A stretch of DNA of 64,000 nt. It comes from Torreya grandis. Taxonomy: Eukaryota; Streptophyta; Pinopsida; Cupressales; Taxaceae. The translations under genes and the position numbers were made by a program. The stretch is taken from positions 2,328,501 to 2,392,500 of the forward strand of contig JARHVA010002682.1 in NCBI GenBank assembly GCA_037957365.1, in the 5' to 3' direction. The notes under the pieces were generated by a model that was not told where the DNA came from, searched no databases, and worked only from the letters and a program-made list of their open reading frames with translations. Positions 38,340-47,679 of the stretch are shown piece by piece. Within the stretch, counting starts at the first letter, position 1, and the number at the start of each line of letters is the position of its first letter.

Positions 38340-38434
38340 TTTTGGTTGGGATACTAACAGATTGGTGTAGATCTGGGTAGTGTGTTTTGATTACAGGTTA
38401 CTCACAGGGTTTCTGTTTGAGTGGGAGTTGAGCA

Positions 38435-39985
38435 ATGACAGAAAGCAGTCAACTACGAATGGAAAAGTTCAATGGCAAGAACTACCAATTATGGAGGATG
38501 CAGATTGAGGACTATCTGTATCAGAAAGATTTGTACTTACCGTTGGGTGGGGTTGCTAGCAAACCCTTGGATATGAAAGATGAAGAATGGGAGGTTCTTG
38601 ATCGGAAGGCTCTGGGATCTGTTAGATTGAGTCTTGCATCATCTGTGATTTCTAGCTTATCACAGTGTAAGACAACGGTGGAGTTGATGGAATCTTTGGC
38701 AAATTTATATGAAAAACCCTCAGCTTTGAATAAGGTATTTCTTATGAAGCATTTATTTAATTTGCAAATGTCGAAAGGTGGATCTGTTCATAGCCATCTT
38801 AGTGATTTCCATGGTTTAGTAAACCAGTTAAGTTCAGTCAATATTGTATTTGATGATGAAATAAGAGCTCTCTTAATCTTGTGTTCATTACCTGAAAGTT
38901 GGGAAGGTTTGGTAATGGCAGTTTCTAATACTGTGTCTCCTTCAAAAGTCTTAAAAGTGGATGATATTGTGAGTGTAATCTTGAACGAAGAGATACGCAG
39001 GAAAAGCACAGGTGAATCATCTGGAGATGCTTTGAGTGTTGAAGGAAGAGGAAGGCCAAGAGAGAAGATAGAGCGTGGGAGATCAAGGTCGAAGACGGGC
39101 AAGAGATCCAAGTCCAGGTATGGCAGAATAACCTGCTGGAAATGTGGAAAGCAAGGGCACTTAAAGAGAGATTGCAGATCGGGTACAGATCAGCATGAAG
39201 AACATGAAGAAGAAGCAGATGTTGCGGGTTACATTGCACTGGATGCTCTGGTATGTTCTTTGGATAAAGTAGAATCTTGGGTATTAGATTCTGGTGCCTC
39301 TTTTCATGCATCCCCACATAGGGAATTTTTTCATGAGTATGTCCAGGGAGATTTTGGAGAAATTTGTGTAGGGGATGGTAAGCCTTGTCAGATTGTTGGC
39401 AAAGGCAAAGTGAAGCTGAAACTGCAGACAGGTAACACATGGGTGTTAAAGGAGGTCATGCACGTTCCAGTTCTGAAGCGGAATCTGATTTCTGTCAGAA
39501 GCTTGGGTGAAGAGGGTTGCACAGTAACTCTCACAGTAGACTCTTGGAAGGTTACCAAGGGTACACTTGTTATAGCTAGAGGTAAGAAAGTAGGTACGCT
39601 TTATCTATCTACTTGTTTTACTGATTCTTCTTCTGGGTTATCTACTTCAGCTGTAGATTCAGAGATGTGGCTTGGTAGGCTTGGTCACATAGATAAGAAG
39701 GAGATGCTGGTTCTTGAGTCAAAGAGTATGCTTTCGGATTTGGAAGGCATGGATCGTGATTTCTGTATGCAGAAGAAGAAGGTGAGGTTTCTTGAGGAAT
39801 CCGATGTTAGTGACAAGAACAGGAAAGCCTTGGTTTTCAAGGAGAAGGTGACAGACAGAGTTCAGCATAAGGTGCAGGGGAATTCTAAGCAGAGCAAGGG
39901 TGTTTTGGACAAGGGTTTGATCCAAAAGGAGCTCGCGGGAAAAAGTCAGGTCTCACAAGAAAAACACAGAGACCGACGTCGGTAG
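38435..39985 (+). CDS. Copia-A1 Gag-protease polyprotein (516 aa)
   Basis: Gag would coat and package element RNA, and the protease would mature it. Residues 1-190 resemble the plant Copia Gag core (E-K-F-N-G-K-N-Y-x-L-W near 10-20; S-L-P-E-S-W near 151-156). Residues 204-228 are an Arg/Ser-rich linker. The zinc knuckle C-W-K-C-x4-H-x4-C spans 234-247. The retropepsin motif W-V-L-D-S-G-A-S is at 282-289. A Gag-pre-integrase start, M-W-L-G-R-L-G-H, is at 411-418. The frame ends in R-D-R-R-R where a palindrome array begins; no integrase or RT follows in frame. The ATG at 38435 is chosen because Copia-A2 starts at the same place. This is an intact frame and may still be expressible. Confidence 0.9.
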   Translation: MTESSQLRMEKFNGKNYQLWRMQIEDYLYQKDLYLPLGGVASKPLDMKDEEWEVLDRKALGSVRLSLASSVISSLSQCKTTVELMESLANLYEKPSALNKVFLMKHLFNLQMSKGGSVHSHLSDFHGLVNQLSSVNIVFDDEIRALLILCSLPESWEGLVMAVSNTVSPSKVLKVDDIVSVILNEEIRRKSTGESSGDALSVEGRGRPREKIERGRSRSKTGKRSKSRYGRITCWKCGKQGHLKRDCRSGTDQHEEHEEEADVAGYIALDALVCSLDKVESWVLDSGASFHASPHREFFHEYVQGDFGEICVGDGKPCQIVGKGKVKLKLQTGNTWVLKEVMHVPVLKRNLISVRSLGEEGCTVTLTVDSWKVTKGTLVIARGKKVGTLYLSTCFTDSSSGLSTSAVDSEMWLGRLGHIDKKEMLVLESKSMLSDLEGMDRDFCMQKKKVRFLEESDVSDKNRKALVFKEKVTDRVQHKVQGNSKQSKGVLDKGLIQKELAGKSQVSQEKHRDRRR

Positions 39986-40175
39986 GAAAACTGGCGTCGG
40001 TGTCCAGACAGGGACCGATGTCAGCTATGTGCAGCCCGACGTCGGTGACTCGGGGCAGACAGAGACCGGCGTCGGCCAGGGGAAACCAATGTCGACGGAG
40101 TGGCAGTCGCAGGGAACTGACATCGTTCGGCTGTAGACTGAGATGTGACCGGCATCGGTCACTGAGACGAATTTT
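39970..40175 (+). repeat. CpG-rich palindrome array after gag
   Basis: About eight copies of a 10-12 bp palindrome, consensus ACCGACGTCGGT, spaced roughly 20-32 bp. Perfect or near-perfect copies sit near 39972, 39991, 40038 and 40064; others show C-to-T or G-to-A decay. The same motif clusters in the U3 of the LTRs. In the gag frame the motif encodes Asp-Arg-Arg-Arg. It lies where integrase should begin. Confidence 0.8.
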
Positions 40176-40289
40176 GGGTGGACAGCAAGCTGTCATGGAG
40201 TCTCAAGCGCCCATATGGAGGACTGAAGGTGTAAGTAAGTTCTCAAATTCATCATTTCCCTTCTTTACACTACTTGTTGCTCACTTATG

Positions 40290-41075
40290 GCATAGGACCA
40301 GGAAGTTATTGAAGAAGCAGAACAGGTAGATCCAGGAAACAGTGGGAGCTAGGCATGAATGAGGATGAGATTCCTTGGAGGAGAACCAAACAGGTGTTTT
40401 GGGTAGTGTGGCCAGCTGGAAGTAAGCACTGAGAGACAAATGGATGTTAAGGTTGAAGAAGAGCAGAAATGGATACGTGAGATGGAAGATCAGGGTATTT
40501 GATCTTGTATTAGCTGCAGGGCAATGGAGGTTTGTTCATTGTGTTTCTCTTTACCAGGTTGGATAGTATTAGCTACACTATCCTATTTTCTGTATGATGT
40601 GCTTGTTGCAGGGTTACATATACAGGTATTGCTGAACTAAAGGTAAAGCTAGTTCAGGGGTTTATCATGGAGAATCTGGGAGCAGCAAGATTCTTTGGCA
40701 AGAGTGTGTTCTAGAGACATGGAAGGTCATGTGTTGACTTTGTTTCAGGATGATTGTGTGAAACCGGTTAGCACGCCGATGGTTAGACAGTTCTATGAAT
40801 AGGTGTCTTGATTCACATAATGAGGTAAAGTGCATGGTATGTACTAAACCTGAGTTTTCCCAAGCAGTGGGAGTTGTCACAAGTTAGGATTCAATCCGGG
40901 AAAGTAATACTGAAGGGCAGTTCAGTGGGACCAGCAGCAGGTGCACATGTTATGAAGGGTCAAGTTCTTTTTCTACATGGTTGTAGATGCGGATGTGGCA
41001 GGGAATTTGGATGACAGGTTTTGCACCATGGATTTTGTGGTGGTTGGTCTTCAAGGGTGATTTTGAAGATGGATA
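40290..41075 (+). pseudogene. Copia-A1 RT and RNase H remnant
   Basis: Readings in several frames follow Copia pol in order. The RT start is Y/E-E-A-E-Q near 40305, then S-L-E-E-N-Q-T and K-W-M-L-R-L-K near 40375-40460. Next come L-Y-D-V-L-V-A-G near 40590-40615 (the Y-V-D-D box has lost residues) and L-K-V-K-L...N-L-G-A-A-R-F-F near 40640-40695. Then K-P-V-S-T-P-M near 40765 and M-V-C-T-K-P-E-F-S-Q-A-V-G-V near 40835-40875. Last is V-D-A-D-V-A-G-N-L-D-D-R near 40985-41020 (RNase H). Much of the RT core and all of integrase are gone. Copia-A2 has the same remnant. Confidence 0.75.
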
Positions 41076-41139
41076 CATAGCCAAGGAAACAAACTAGACG
41101 GTGTACAGGTACATGTACAGGTTGCAGCTATTTATCTCC

Positions 41140-41150
41140 AAGTGGGAGAT
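41140..41150 (+). promoter_or_regulatory. Copia-A1 polypurine tract
   Basis: AAGTGGGAGAT, immediately before the 3' LTR. Copia-A2 has the same tract on the minus strand. Confidence 0.8.
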
Positions 41151-42033
41151 TGTTAGGTTGTGGAGCTAAAATCTTCAACCTTTGCAAACTGAGGAATAGA
41201 TGGTTGCTGAGTTCTATAGGAACCGGCGTCGGCAGAAGGACTGACGACGGCAAAGACCAGTTCAGAAGGCCACCGGCGACGGCAGGAAGTCGGCCGACGT
41301 CGGCAGAACCAGACAAGCAGGGACCGACGTCGGTCGCCTGTGTGTTCCAAAACTGCTCGTTTCACGGACAGTTAGTTAAGTGAACAAAGAGTTTGCATGT
41401 TGAGACCAGTTAGAGTCTTGTGCTGCGAGGACAATTGTCTAAATTAAGAGTCTAAGTTATTGTTTGAGTTAGGGATCTATTTATAGACCCATTGGCATGT
41501 ATTGTATAAGGCATGAGATAGAAAGGAAGAGTTCCTTCTAGTTGTAAGATCTGTGAGTTGCAGGTTGTTGCAAGCTCATTGGGGATCTACATGTAAGTTT
41601 GGTCTTTGAATTGCAGGTTGCAGGTTCATGAGAGATCAGCTTGAAGTGCTATAGAGTGCTTGATGTACCGGCAGGGTTATTACTGACTGGTTGGTGAGGT
41701 GAACACCAATTCTGTGTGTGAGTTGGTTGTTGGGACCATTTTTTGTGTAGGAGAGTGTGTGTGAGAATAATTACTGAACACTTAAGTTGTGGCGAATCTC
41801 TGTAAGGTGAAAGAGTGTGGCGGCTCTTTGTTGTATTCTTTTCTGTTAGTGTTAATACAAGATAGTGTATTGTCTCTCATATTCTGTGCTATTGGTGAAT
41901 TCTAGTTACTTGTGTTTCTGGTTATTTCCGCATATTTAATTGCTTATATTTGGTAATCATACTGTGCTCTTTCTGAGGAGCAAGATCCCAACTAGTGGCA
42001 TCAGAGCATGTTTGTTGTTCTAGATTCCTGACA
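41151..42033 (+). repeat. Copia-A1 3' LTR
   Basis: 883 bp, the same length as the 5' LTR and colinear throughout. It keeps the better-preserved palindromes, with ACCGACGTCGGT intact near 41321. It ends CTGACA, followed by the ATATG duplication. Confidence 0.93.
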
Positions 42034-42221
42034 ATATGTGAGTGTGAGAGTTTGATTTGATATTATGATATCTAGCTTAGAAGAGCAATTGTGAGAGATG
42101 AATATGATTTGTATTTGTTATATCTAGCTTAGAAGATCAAAGGTGAGAGAGAGGAAGGAGCTGTTGTATTGATCTATCAATTGTTGAGATAGCAACATTG
42201 AGAGATAGGTGTGTGGTATAC

Positions 42222-42455
42222 ACAAAGGGGTTAGTGCTCCTGTGGGTTGGTGCTCACGAATTGTTGCTGAGTTGGTGCTTGGCAAAGGGGTTGGTGCTCC
42301 TATGGGTTGGTGCTCATGAATAGGTGATGGGTTGGTGCTCGACAAAGGGGTTTGAAGCTCTTATGGGTTGGTGCTCACAAATTGTAGCTGAGGTTTGTAC
42401 TTGGCAAAGGGGTATGGTGCTCCTGTGGGGTTGTTCTCATGAATATATTTGAGAT
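42222..42455 (+). repeat. Four 60-bp repeats in Copia-B LTR-b
   Basis: Units start with CAAAGGGGTT at about 42223, 42283, 42343 and 42405 and contain GTGGGTTGGTGCTCA. The same array is at 45367-45590 in LTR-c. It lies downstream of the TATA box, so probably in R or U5. Open stretches of Pro/Thr/Ser-rich codons on the minus strand are artefacts of the repeat. Confidence 0.85.
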
Positions 42456-42653
42456 TGATTCTCTATGGTTTTTCCCATATTGAATTTCTACGTTATATCT
42501 AGTGTCTCTCTCTATCTTGTGTGGATGTTTATTGTTTGATTTTGATTGCATATCTTGAATGTTTGATTAAGTGGAATTTGGTTAAAGGAAAGATTTATAA
42601 GATATATAATATATTGATTCACCCCCCTCTTAGTATATTTTGTGCTTAACAAT

Positions 42654-42665
42654 TGCTATCAGAGC
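42654..42665 (+). promoter_or_regulatory. Copia-B primer-binding site
   Basis: TGCTATCAGAGC, two bases after LTR-b. It differs from the initiator-Met tRNA complement TGGTATCAGAGC at one position. Confidence 0.75.
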
Positions 42666-42709
42666 AAGTTCCTTCAACATCTTGAAGGTAGATCAAGGAA
42701 AAGCATAGG

Positions 42710-43606
42710 ATGGCCAAGCAGATAAAGAAGGAGAATCAATAATTGAAATTTGTGGTTAAAGCTCTTAAGGAAAAGGTGTGTATCTTGGATTCTAAGTTGT
42801 CTATAGAAGTAAAAGAAAATAAGATATTTATTCAGGATCTTAAGAATCAGTTAGAGGTTTCAAATTCAATTTTAACATCAAAAGAAGAAGAGTGTAATCA
42901 TTTGAAGGATGAGTTAGATTCTTTAAAGGATAATCATGAGAAGCTTATAATCAAGGTTGACAAAGATCATGAAATATTAGTCCAAGGGAGGAAGGATGCA
43001 AGTTTTGAAGGCAAATCAAAGAAGCTGATCAGGCAGCCCAATGCTTTCGATTTTTCAAATTCTTTTCATGGCCATTGTTTTGTTTGTCATCATGTTGGTC
43101 ATAGGGCAAGAGATTGTATGAGAAGAAGCAATGAGTCAAAGGAAGATCTTAGTCACATTCAAGAAAAAGGTATGAGAAATATTGTTTGCTTATGTTGTCA
43201 TGAGGTTGGCCATATTGCTAGATTATGCCAAAATAAAGTAAAGAGATATTCAAGGTATTATAAAGGATTTAGAAACCCTAAAAAATATGAGAAAAGACAA
43301 ATTCAGGTTTGGAGACCTAAAATAGTAAAGGTTGATCAAGTTGAGTTTAAGAGTGAAAATGAATTACTTGCTATAGTAGATAAAGAATCAGATAAAAAGG
43401 ATTGTAAATAATCTCTTGTTACATTTGAGCATGAGCTTTGTCAAGATAAGAAAGTTGCAATAGTTGAAAAGATGAAAAACATCATAAATGATAAGGTTAG
43501 TAGGGCAAAAAGGTTAGACATGCTTAAACGGATTCTAAAAGAAAAACACAAGAAGATCAAGGAAGAAACAGAGGAGATGTGGGAATCTCCTGAGATTTAT
43601 TTCTAG
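42710..43606 (+). pseudogene. Copia-B gag, nearly open
   Basis: The likely start is the ATG at 42710. A TAA at codon 11 and a TAA at 43409-43411 break an otherwise continuous frame to 43606; the open central part is 42743-43411 (222 aa). Counting from 42743, residues 1-80 are Lys/Glu-rich with coiled-coil heptads. Two C-x2-C-x4-H-x4-C zinc knuckles lie at 112-125 and 149-162. A basic, aromatic linker follows. This is the RNA-binding, particle-forming half of a Copia Gag. The first stop is one transition from CAA, so it may be recent. Confidence 0.8.
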
Positions 43607-44040
43607 AACCCTATTGTGTAGGGGTGTCGCTTCTAGGCTTTAAGGAGACACTTTTAAGAAAATTGAAGCATGGTGGATGCTATTGGGTCTTGGATATTTT
43701 ACATGACAAGAAGGTGAGTTGATAGATTAATTTTTATATATTTTGAGAGAATATATTTTTGAAGAAAATTTTGCATCAGTATTATGATTTGAGGCTATTA
43801 GAATGATTCTTGCATATGCAGTGTTTCAAATGATTATGGTCATAAGAAATTAGAATGTTGAAAAAGAGATAATAGTCTCAGAGAGAAAGAAAAGGATACT
43901 CATGTAGATTAAATCAAGAAGGATCAAAGTTTCAAAGTTCCATTCATCAAGAAGAAGGTTTAGACATGCTCATGGCAGAAGAAACAACCTAAAGATTCTA
44001 TGATGGTGTAGACAGCTCTACATGTGAAAGGTAAATATCA
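43607..44040 (+). other. Copia-B gag-protease linker, decayed
   Basis: Coding-like phrases appear in shifting frames, including a Cys/His-like fragment near 43820-43860, but no continuous reading. It joins gag to the protease remnant. Confidence 0.4.
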
Positions 44041-44449
44041 GCCATGGTTAATTGATAGCAGATGTTTGAGGCATATGACAGGAGATAAGAGTAAAGAAGA
44101 TCAATGGTGGTATAGTGAGATTCGAAGATAAAACCATTACCAGGATAGCTGAAAAAGGTACTTTAATTTTGGATAATGGTAGAACCAAGACTAAGAATGT
44201 TTTATAAGCATAATCTATTGAGTGTAAGGCAAATATGTGATCAAGGATACACATTAAGATTTCATGCTAAAGGTTGTGAGATTAGAAGAAAAGATTAAAA
44301 TGAGTTGATTATAAATGCTCAAATGATAGGGAACAATGTATATGTTTTGGCAGATATCTTCTCAAAGGCATGATCAAAGGATACATTCAAAGATCAGTGA
44401 GAGTTGGGAGTAATTTCTATTACTTCCTGCCATTGATGTTTAGCATCAA
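44041..44449 (+). pseudogene. Copia-B protease remnant fused to the end of RNase H
   Basis: Near 44044-44090 the reading W-L-I-D-S-R-C-L-R-H-M-T-G-D matches the Copia protease start, with the catalytic D-S-G changed to D-S-R. Near 44210-44290, H-N-L-L-S-V-R-Q-I-C-D-Q-G-Y-T is the strand before Gag-pre-integrase. At about 44350 the frame passes directly from N-N-V-Y-V-L to A-D-I-F-S-K-A, which belongs to the very end of the Copia RNase H. E-L-G-V follows near 44400. Integrase, RT and most of RNase H are therefore deleted in frame. Confidence 0.75.
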
Positions 44450-44672
44450 GTGAGGGGGAGCTAAGTGTTAGCTCTAGGTAGGCCCTTTGCCATTGATGTC
44501 AAAGGGGGAGAATAATAGGTATAGGTACAAGTGTAAAAAATAGGTACAGGAAACAGGTTTAGGTTGCTACAGTAAGGGGTAGTTACTGTATGTTTTTAGA
44601 TGATGGTATGTGCAGGTGACAGGATGTGGTAGTTTTAGGATTGAGGTTGCCATCAATGACAAAGGGGGAGAT
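44450..44672 (+). promoter_or_regulatory. Copia-B 3' interior with two polypurine tracts
   Basis: The main tract AAAGGGGGAGAT at 44661-44672 abuts LTR-c. A second AAAGGGGGAGAA lies at 44501-44512, preceded by the same ATTGATGTC-like box. The first unit (36657-36885) keeps both. Confidence 0.75.
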
Positions 44673-45796
44673 TGTTGGAAATATTGTCATTTATGTCAAA
44701 GGTTTAGTATTATTGGTGATAAAGGCCCCATTGCATTTAATGTTGTTTATCTTGGCTAATATGAGTTAATATTTATTTAATATTAACGAATGTATTTTTG
44801 GTTGCATATGAGACAAAATAAGGTCCCATGGAGAAGTCAAAGAGTCACAAGATGAAGACAAAAGAAGGATGGGACACATTTTTCCATGAAGAGTCATCTT
44901 GGGGAATACCAAGAGTCACCAAGTGAAGACAAAAGAGTAAAGGGCAAATTTCTCATGAAGGGACACCTTGAGGAATATGAAAATTCACCAAAGATAATGA
45001 CAAAAGTGGGAAAGACATTTTTGGTCATGAAGGGTCACCACATGACTTTTCAAATGCTTGGATATGAAGGGTCATCCAAGATTGGTGCCATTTTCCATGA
45101 GGATTGAAAGGTCACAAAGGGGGAAGGCCAAAGGTCATTTGGAAAGCTATAAATAAAGGCTTGAGTAGCCATTTGTAATATGTGAGTGTGAGAGTTTGAT
45201 TTGATATTATGATATCTAGCTTAAAAGAGCAATTGTGAGAGATGAATATGATTTGTATTTGTTATATCTAGCTTAGAAGATCAAAGGTGAGAGAGAGGAA
45301 GGAGCTGTTGTATTGATCTATCAATTGTTGAGATAGCAACATTGAGAGATAGGTGTGTGGTATACACAAAGGGGTTGGTGCTCCTGTGGGTTGGTGCTCA
45401 TGAATTGTTGTTGAGTTAGTGCTTGGCAAAGGGGTTGGTGCTCCTATGGGTTGGTGCTCATTAATAGGTGCTGGGTTGGTGCTCGGCAAAGGGGTTTGAA
45501 TCTCTTGTAGGTTGGTGCTCATGAATTGTAGCTGAGGTTTGTACTTGGCAAAGGGGTATGGTGCTCCTGTGGGGTTGTTCTCATGAATATATTTGAGATT
45601 GATTCTCTATGGTTTTTCCCACATTGGGTTTCCACATTATATCTGGTGTCTCTCTCTATCTTGTGTGGATGTTTATTGTTTGAGTTTTATTGAATATCTT
45701 GAATGTTTGATTAAGTGGAATTTGGTTAAAGGAAAGATTTATAAGATATATAATATACTGATTCACCCCCCCTCTTAATATATTTTGTGCTTAACA
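44673..45796 (+). repeat. Copia-B LTR-c (3' LTR)
   Basis: 1124 bp, from TGTTGGAAATATTG to TTAACA, followed by the TGAAT duplication at 45797-45801. It carries the U3 repeats (44868-45060), TATAAATAAA near 45150 and the 60-bp array at 45367-45590. At 45165-45190 it shows the undisturbed version of the Copia-A1 target. Confidence 0.92.
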
Positions 45797-46149
45797 TGAA
45801 TATGGACAAAGTGAATCTCTCCAAGTATCTCAAGACATATAAGATACCCCTATGTCACTCTAATATCATACTACAAAGAAGTTATTACACTCTAATATGT
45901 TAAATCCTATCACACCCTGTAGTAGTATTAAATCACCAATAAGGTCAAAATGGGAAATGGTTTGTTGGGTAGTGACATGGATTGGATGGAGGGATGAATA
46001 AAGATGTAAACCTTCCCTTAAGCATAAGGGTACTCGTAAATAATATAATGTTATACATGGAACCAAAAAATTGGTTTTCATCATGTTACTTATCTAAGAT
46101 ACCATAAAAATGGTCTTCACCTTTCGATGAATCATTTCTCTTTATATAT
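45797..46149 (-). other. Gypsy-4 region between integrase and Copia-B
   Basis: Starts with the TGAAT target duplication of Copia-B. It is decayed and holds no recognisable domain; a 72-codon minus open stretch at 45866-46084 is unassigned. Confidence 0.4.
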
Positions 46150-47430
46150 ATTTTTTTTATTTTTTTGAATGGATATCAAACATAGAAGTCCTTGAGTTTC
46201 ATGATATTCATGAGCTCATCTAACTCTCATCCACCTTCTATGGATAATTTTTAAGCCCCATAACTATACTTAGTAGTTATGATGTATGAACCCAGCTAAT
46301 TAGGATAAAACTTACCTTTCTTATCCAATTATACATTTGTTTTCCTTTGATTTTATTTAAGCACAAGGTCACAAAAATCAAATTCTTGATATTTTATTTT
46401 ATTTTTATAATTATGTCACAAGCTATTTTGATTAGTCTTGAGATGATTTAGTGATCTTAATATTTTCTCATCAAGGATTTGTAACTCTTGTAGTTGTATA
46501 ACCCAATAATACTCATCATCAATGACATCCTATAATGAAATATGTAGGTAAGGTAACTAAATATAAATATGCAAGATTAATTTGTATCCAAAGACTATGA
46601 AATAAGGTGTAACACCTATAGAAGTGTAAAATTTGGTTTAGTAAGATCATAAGGTAAGAAATAACTATAAATTCTAATCATGGCCAACATTATTAACAAT
46701 CCTTTTGAGGATTTTAAGGATGATTTTTTGGATGACTCAACTTAGACATTACCTTGTGGATAATAATGAGTGGAACATCTATGTAAGATATGTAATTAGG
46801 AATAGATGGATTTGACATCCTTGTTCTTTAAGTATTTTCCATTATTAGAAATTATGTTGGATGGTATGCCATAGTAGAAAATGATATGATTAAAAATAAA
46901 TATATATATATATATATTATCTTCCTTATTACATAAGTGAGGGATTATCTCAACTCATTTTATAAAATACTCGATAGTAGTTAGGATGTGTTTAGACCAT
47001 TAGATAAAGTGGGGTTTATATTCCCTATGAGATTGAGTCCCCCCCATTTTGAAAATTAGAAAGTAGTTGTAATCAACTGTAATGCTTATAATGGAACATG
47101 AATAAGGTCACCATGCTTCTATAATGTAAAACACTTTTTGACATATGCACATGCATCAATTTCCATAGTTAGCCAATAGTATCATATGTGAAGAATTTTA
47201 TTATTAAGGTCTATCCACTAGTATGGATCCCAAAAATTTAGTTGTGAATGTCTTTGATATCTAAATCAACCTCTATTAAATTTAAACAATGAAGCAAGGT
47301 TTCATCATAGCCTCTATTATAGAATGTGTTGCCAACTAAGGTATATTGGGATGTGTTATGGATGAAATATTTATGTTAGTTACATGATAAGTCTTTTAAA
47401 AGGATGTGATCATGAAGGTAGATGTAAATA
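46150..47430 (-). pseudogene. Gypsy-4 integrase
   Basis: Read on the minus strand, near 47240-47080: M-E-I-D-A-C-A-Y-V-K-K-C-F-T, K-H-G-D-L-I-H-V-P and F-S-K-W-G (zinc domain to catalytic core). Then N-N-G-K-Y-L near 46850, where the consensus is D-N-G and the catalytic Asp has become Asn. The core tail reads Y-Y-P-Q-G-N, then L-P-Y-D-L-T-K-P, D-V-I-D-D-E and L-Q-E-L-Q-I-L-D-E. The C-terminal part reads E-F-D-F-C-D-L-V-L-K and P-N-W-L-G-S-Y-I-I-T-T-K near 46280. It is broken by stops. It would insert element cDNA if intact. Confidence 0.75.
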
Positions 47431-47679
47431 TATGTTATACCAGGGTGAACTAGGACCAACTATCTCACATACCATTTTGATTTCTAGGTTATCATATGCA
47501 GGGATGATGAGTTATTTAATTATGAACTGATATTGATGGATATCCAAAGGCATTTTAAGAAGTGAACCAATAATATCCATGGAATCTAATGAATTTTTAT
47601 TGGCCCTTGGTACTTACTCAAATTTTATGTGATCAAAATATTTCTTAAGGCTACCTACCATGGCCTTGTATGGCATGAT

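Larger units (their letters stand above)
37396..42033 (+). mobile_element. Copia-A1, Gag-only Copia element
   Basis: This 4638-bp element has two 883-bp LTRs (37396-38278 and 41151-42033) and perfect ATATG target duplications at 37391-37395 and 42034-42038. The LTRs differ at roughly 20 positions by eye, about 2 percent, so it is fairly young. The interior holds an open gag-protease frame, a CpG-rich palindrome array, a decayed RT/RNase H remnant and a polypurine tract. Integrase is absent. Copia-A2 shares this layout, so the family is non-autonomous and must have used enzymes from a relative. Confidence 0.92.
36886..42651 (+). repeat. Copia-B LTR-b (middle), split by Copia-A1
   Basis: The two parts, 36886-37395 and 42039-42651, rejoin to an LTR colinear with LTR-c, which provides an uninterrupted empty-site copy at 45165-45190. 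It starts TGTTGG and ends TTAACA. The U3 part has two and a half repeats of about 72 bp (GAAGAGTCA...GACAAAAG, 37074-37290). The part after the insertion has four 60-bp repeats. The PBS at 42654 follows. Confidence 0.88.
36474..45796 (+). mobile_element. Copia-B, three-LTR composite
   Basis: TGAAT flanks the whole block (36469-36473 and 45797-45801), so it behaves as one insertion. Inside are a shortened LTR-a (36474-36656), a 3' interior fragment (36657-36885), LTR-b (36886-42651, split by Copia-A1), an interior with gag (42652-44672) and LTR-c (44673-45796). Without the Copia-A1 insertion, LTR-b is 1123 bp against 1124 bp for LTR-c. A normal element has two LTRs, so this is a tandem or recombinant form whose first unit lost most of its interior. 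Confidence 0.85.

Noticed and set aside
38925..39440. A 171-codon minus-strand open stretch opposite gag (with a counterpart at 56066-56581).
   Set aside because: It is antisense to the zinc-knuckle and protease part of gag, and conservation follows from the gag frame.
40231..40295. An apparent 65-bp intron (GTAAGTAAG ... GGCATAG) and further splice-acceptor-like tracts up to 40640, suggesting a captured host gene.
   Set aside because: The flanking readings match Copia RT in order through this region, so decayed pol explains it. The intron would also be shorter than usual in plants.
42124..42345. Minus-strand Pro/Thr/Ser-rich open stretch (again at 45268-45522), like a secreted repeat protein.
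   Set aside because: It lies in the 60-bp LTR repeats of Copia-B and has the same sequence in both LTRs. It is a shadow of the minisatellite.
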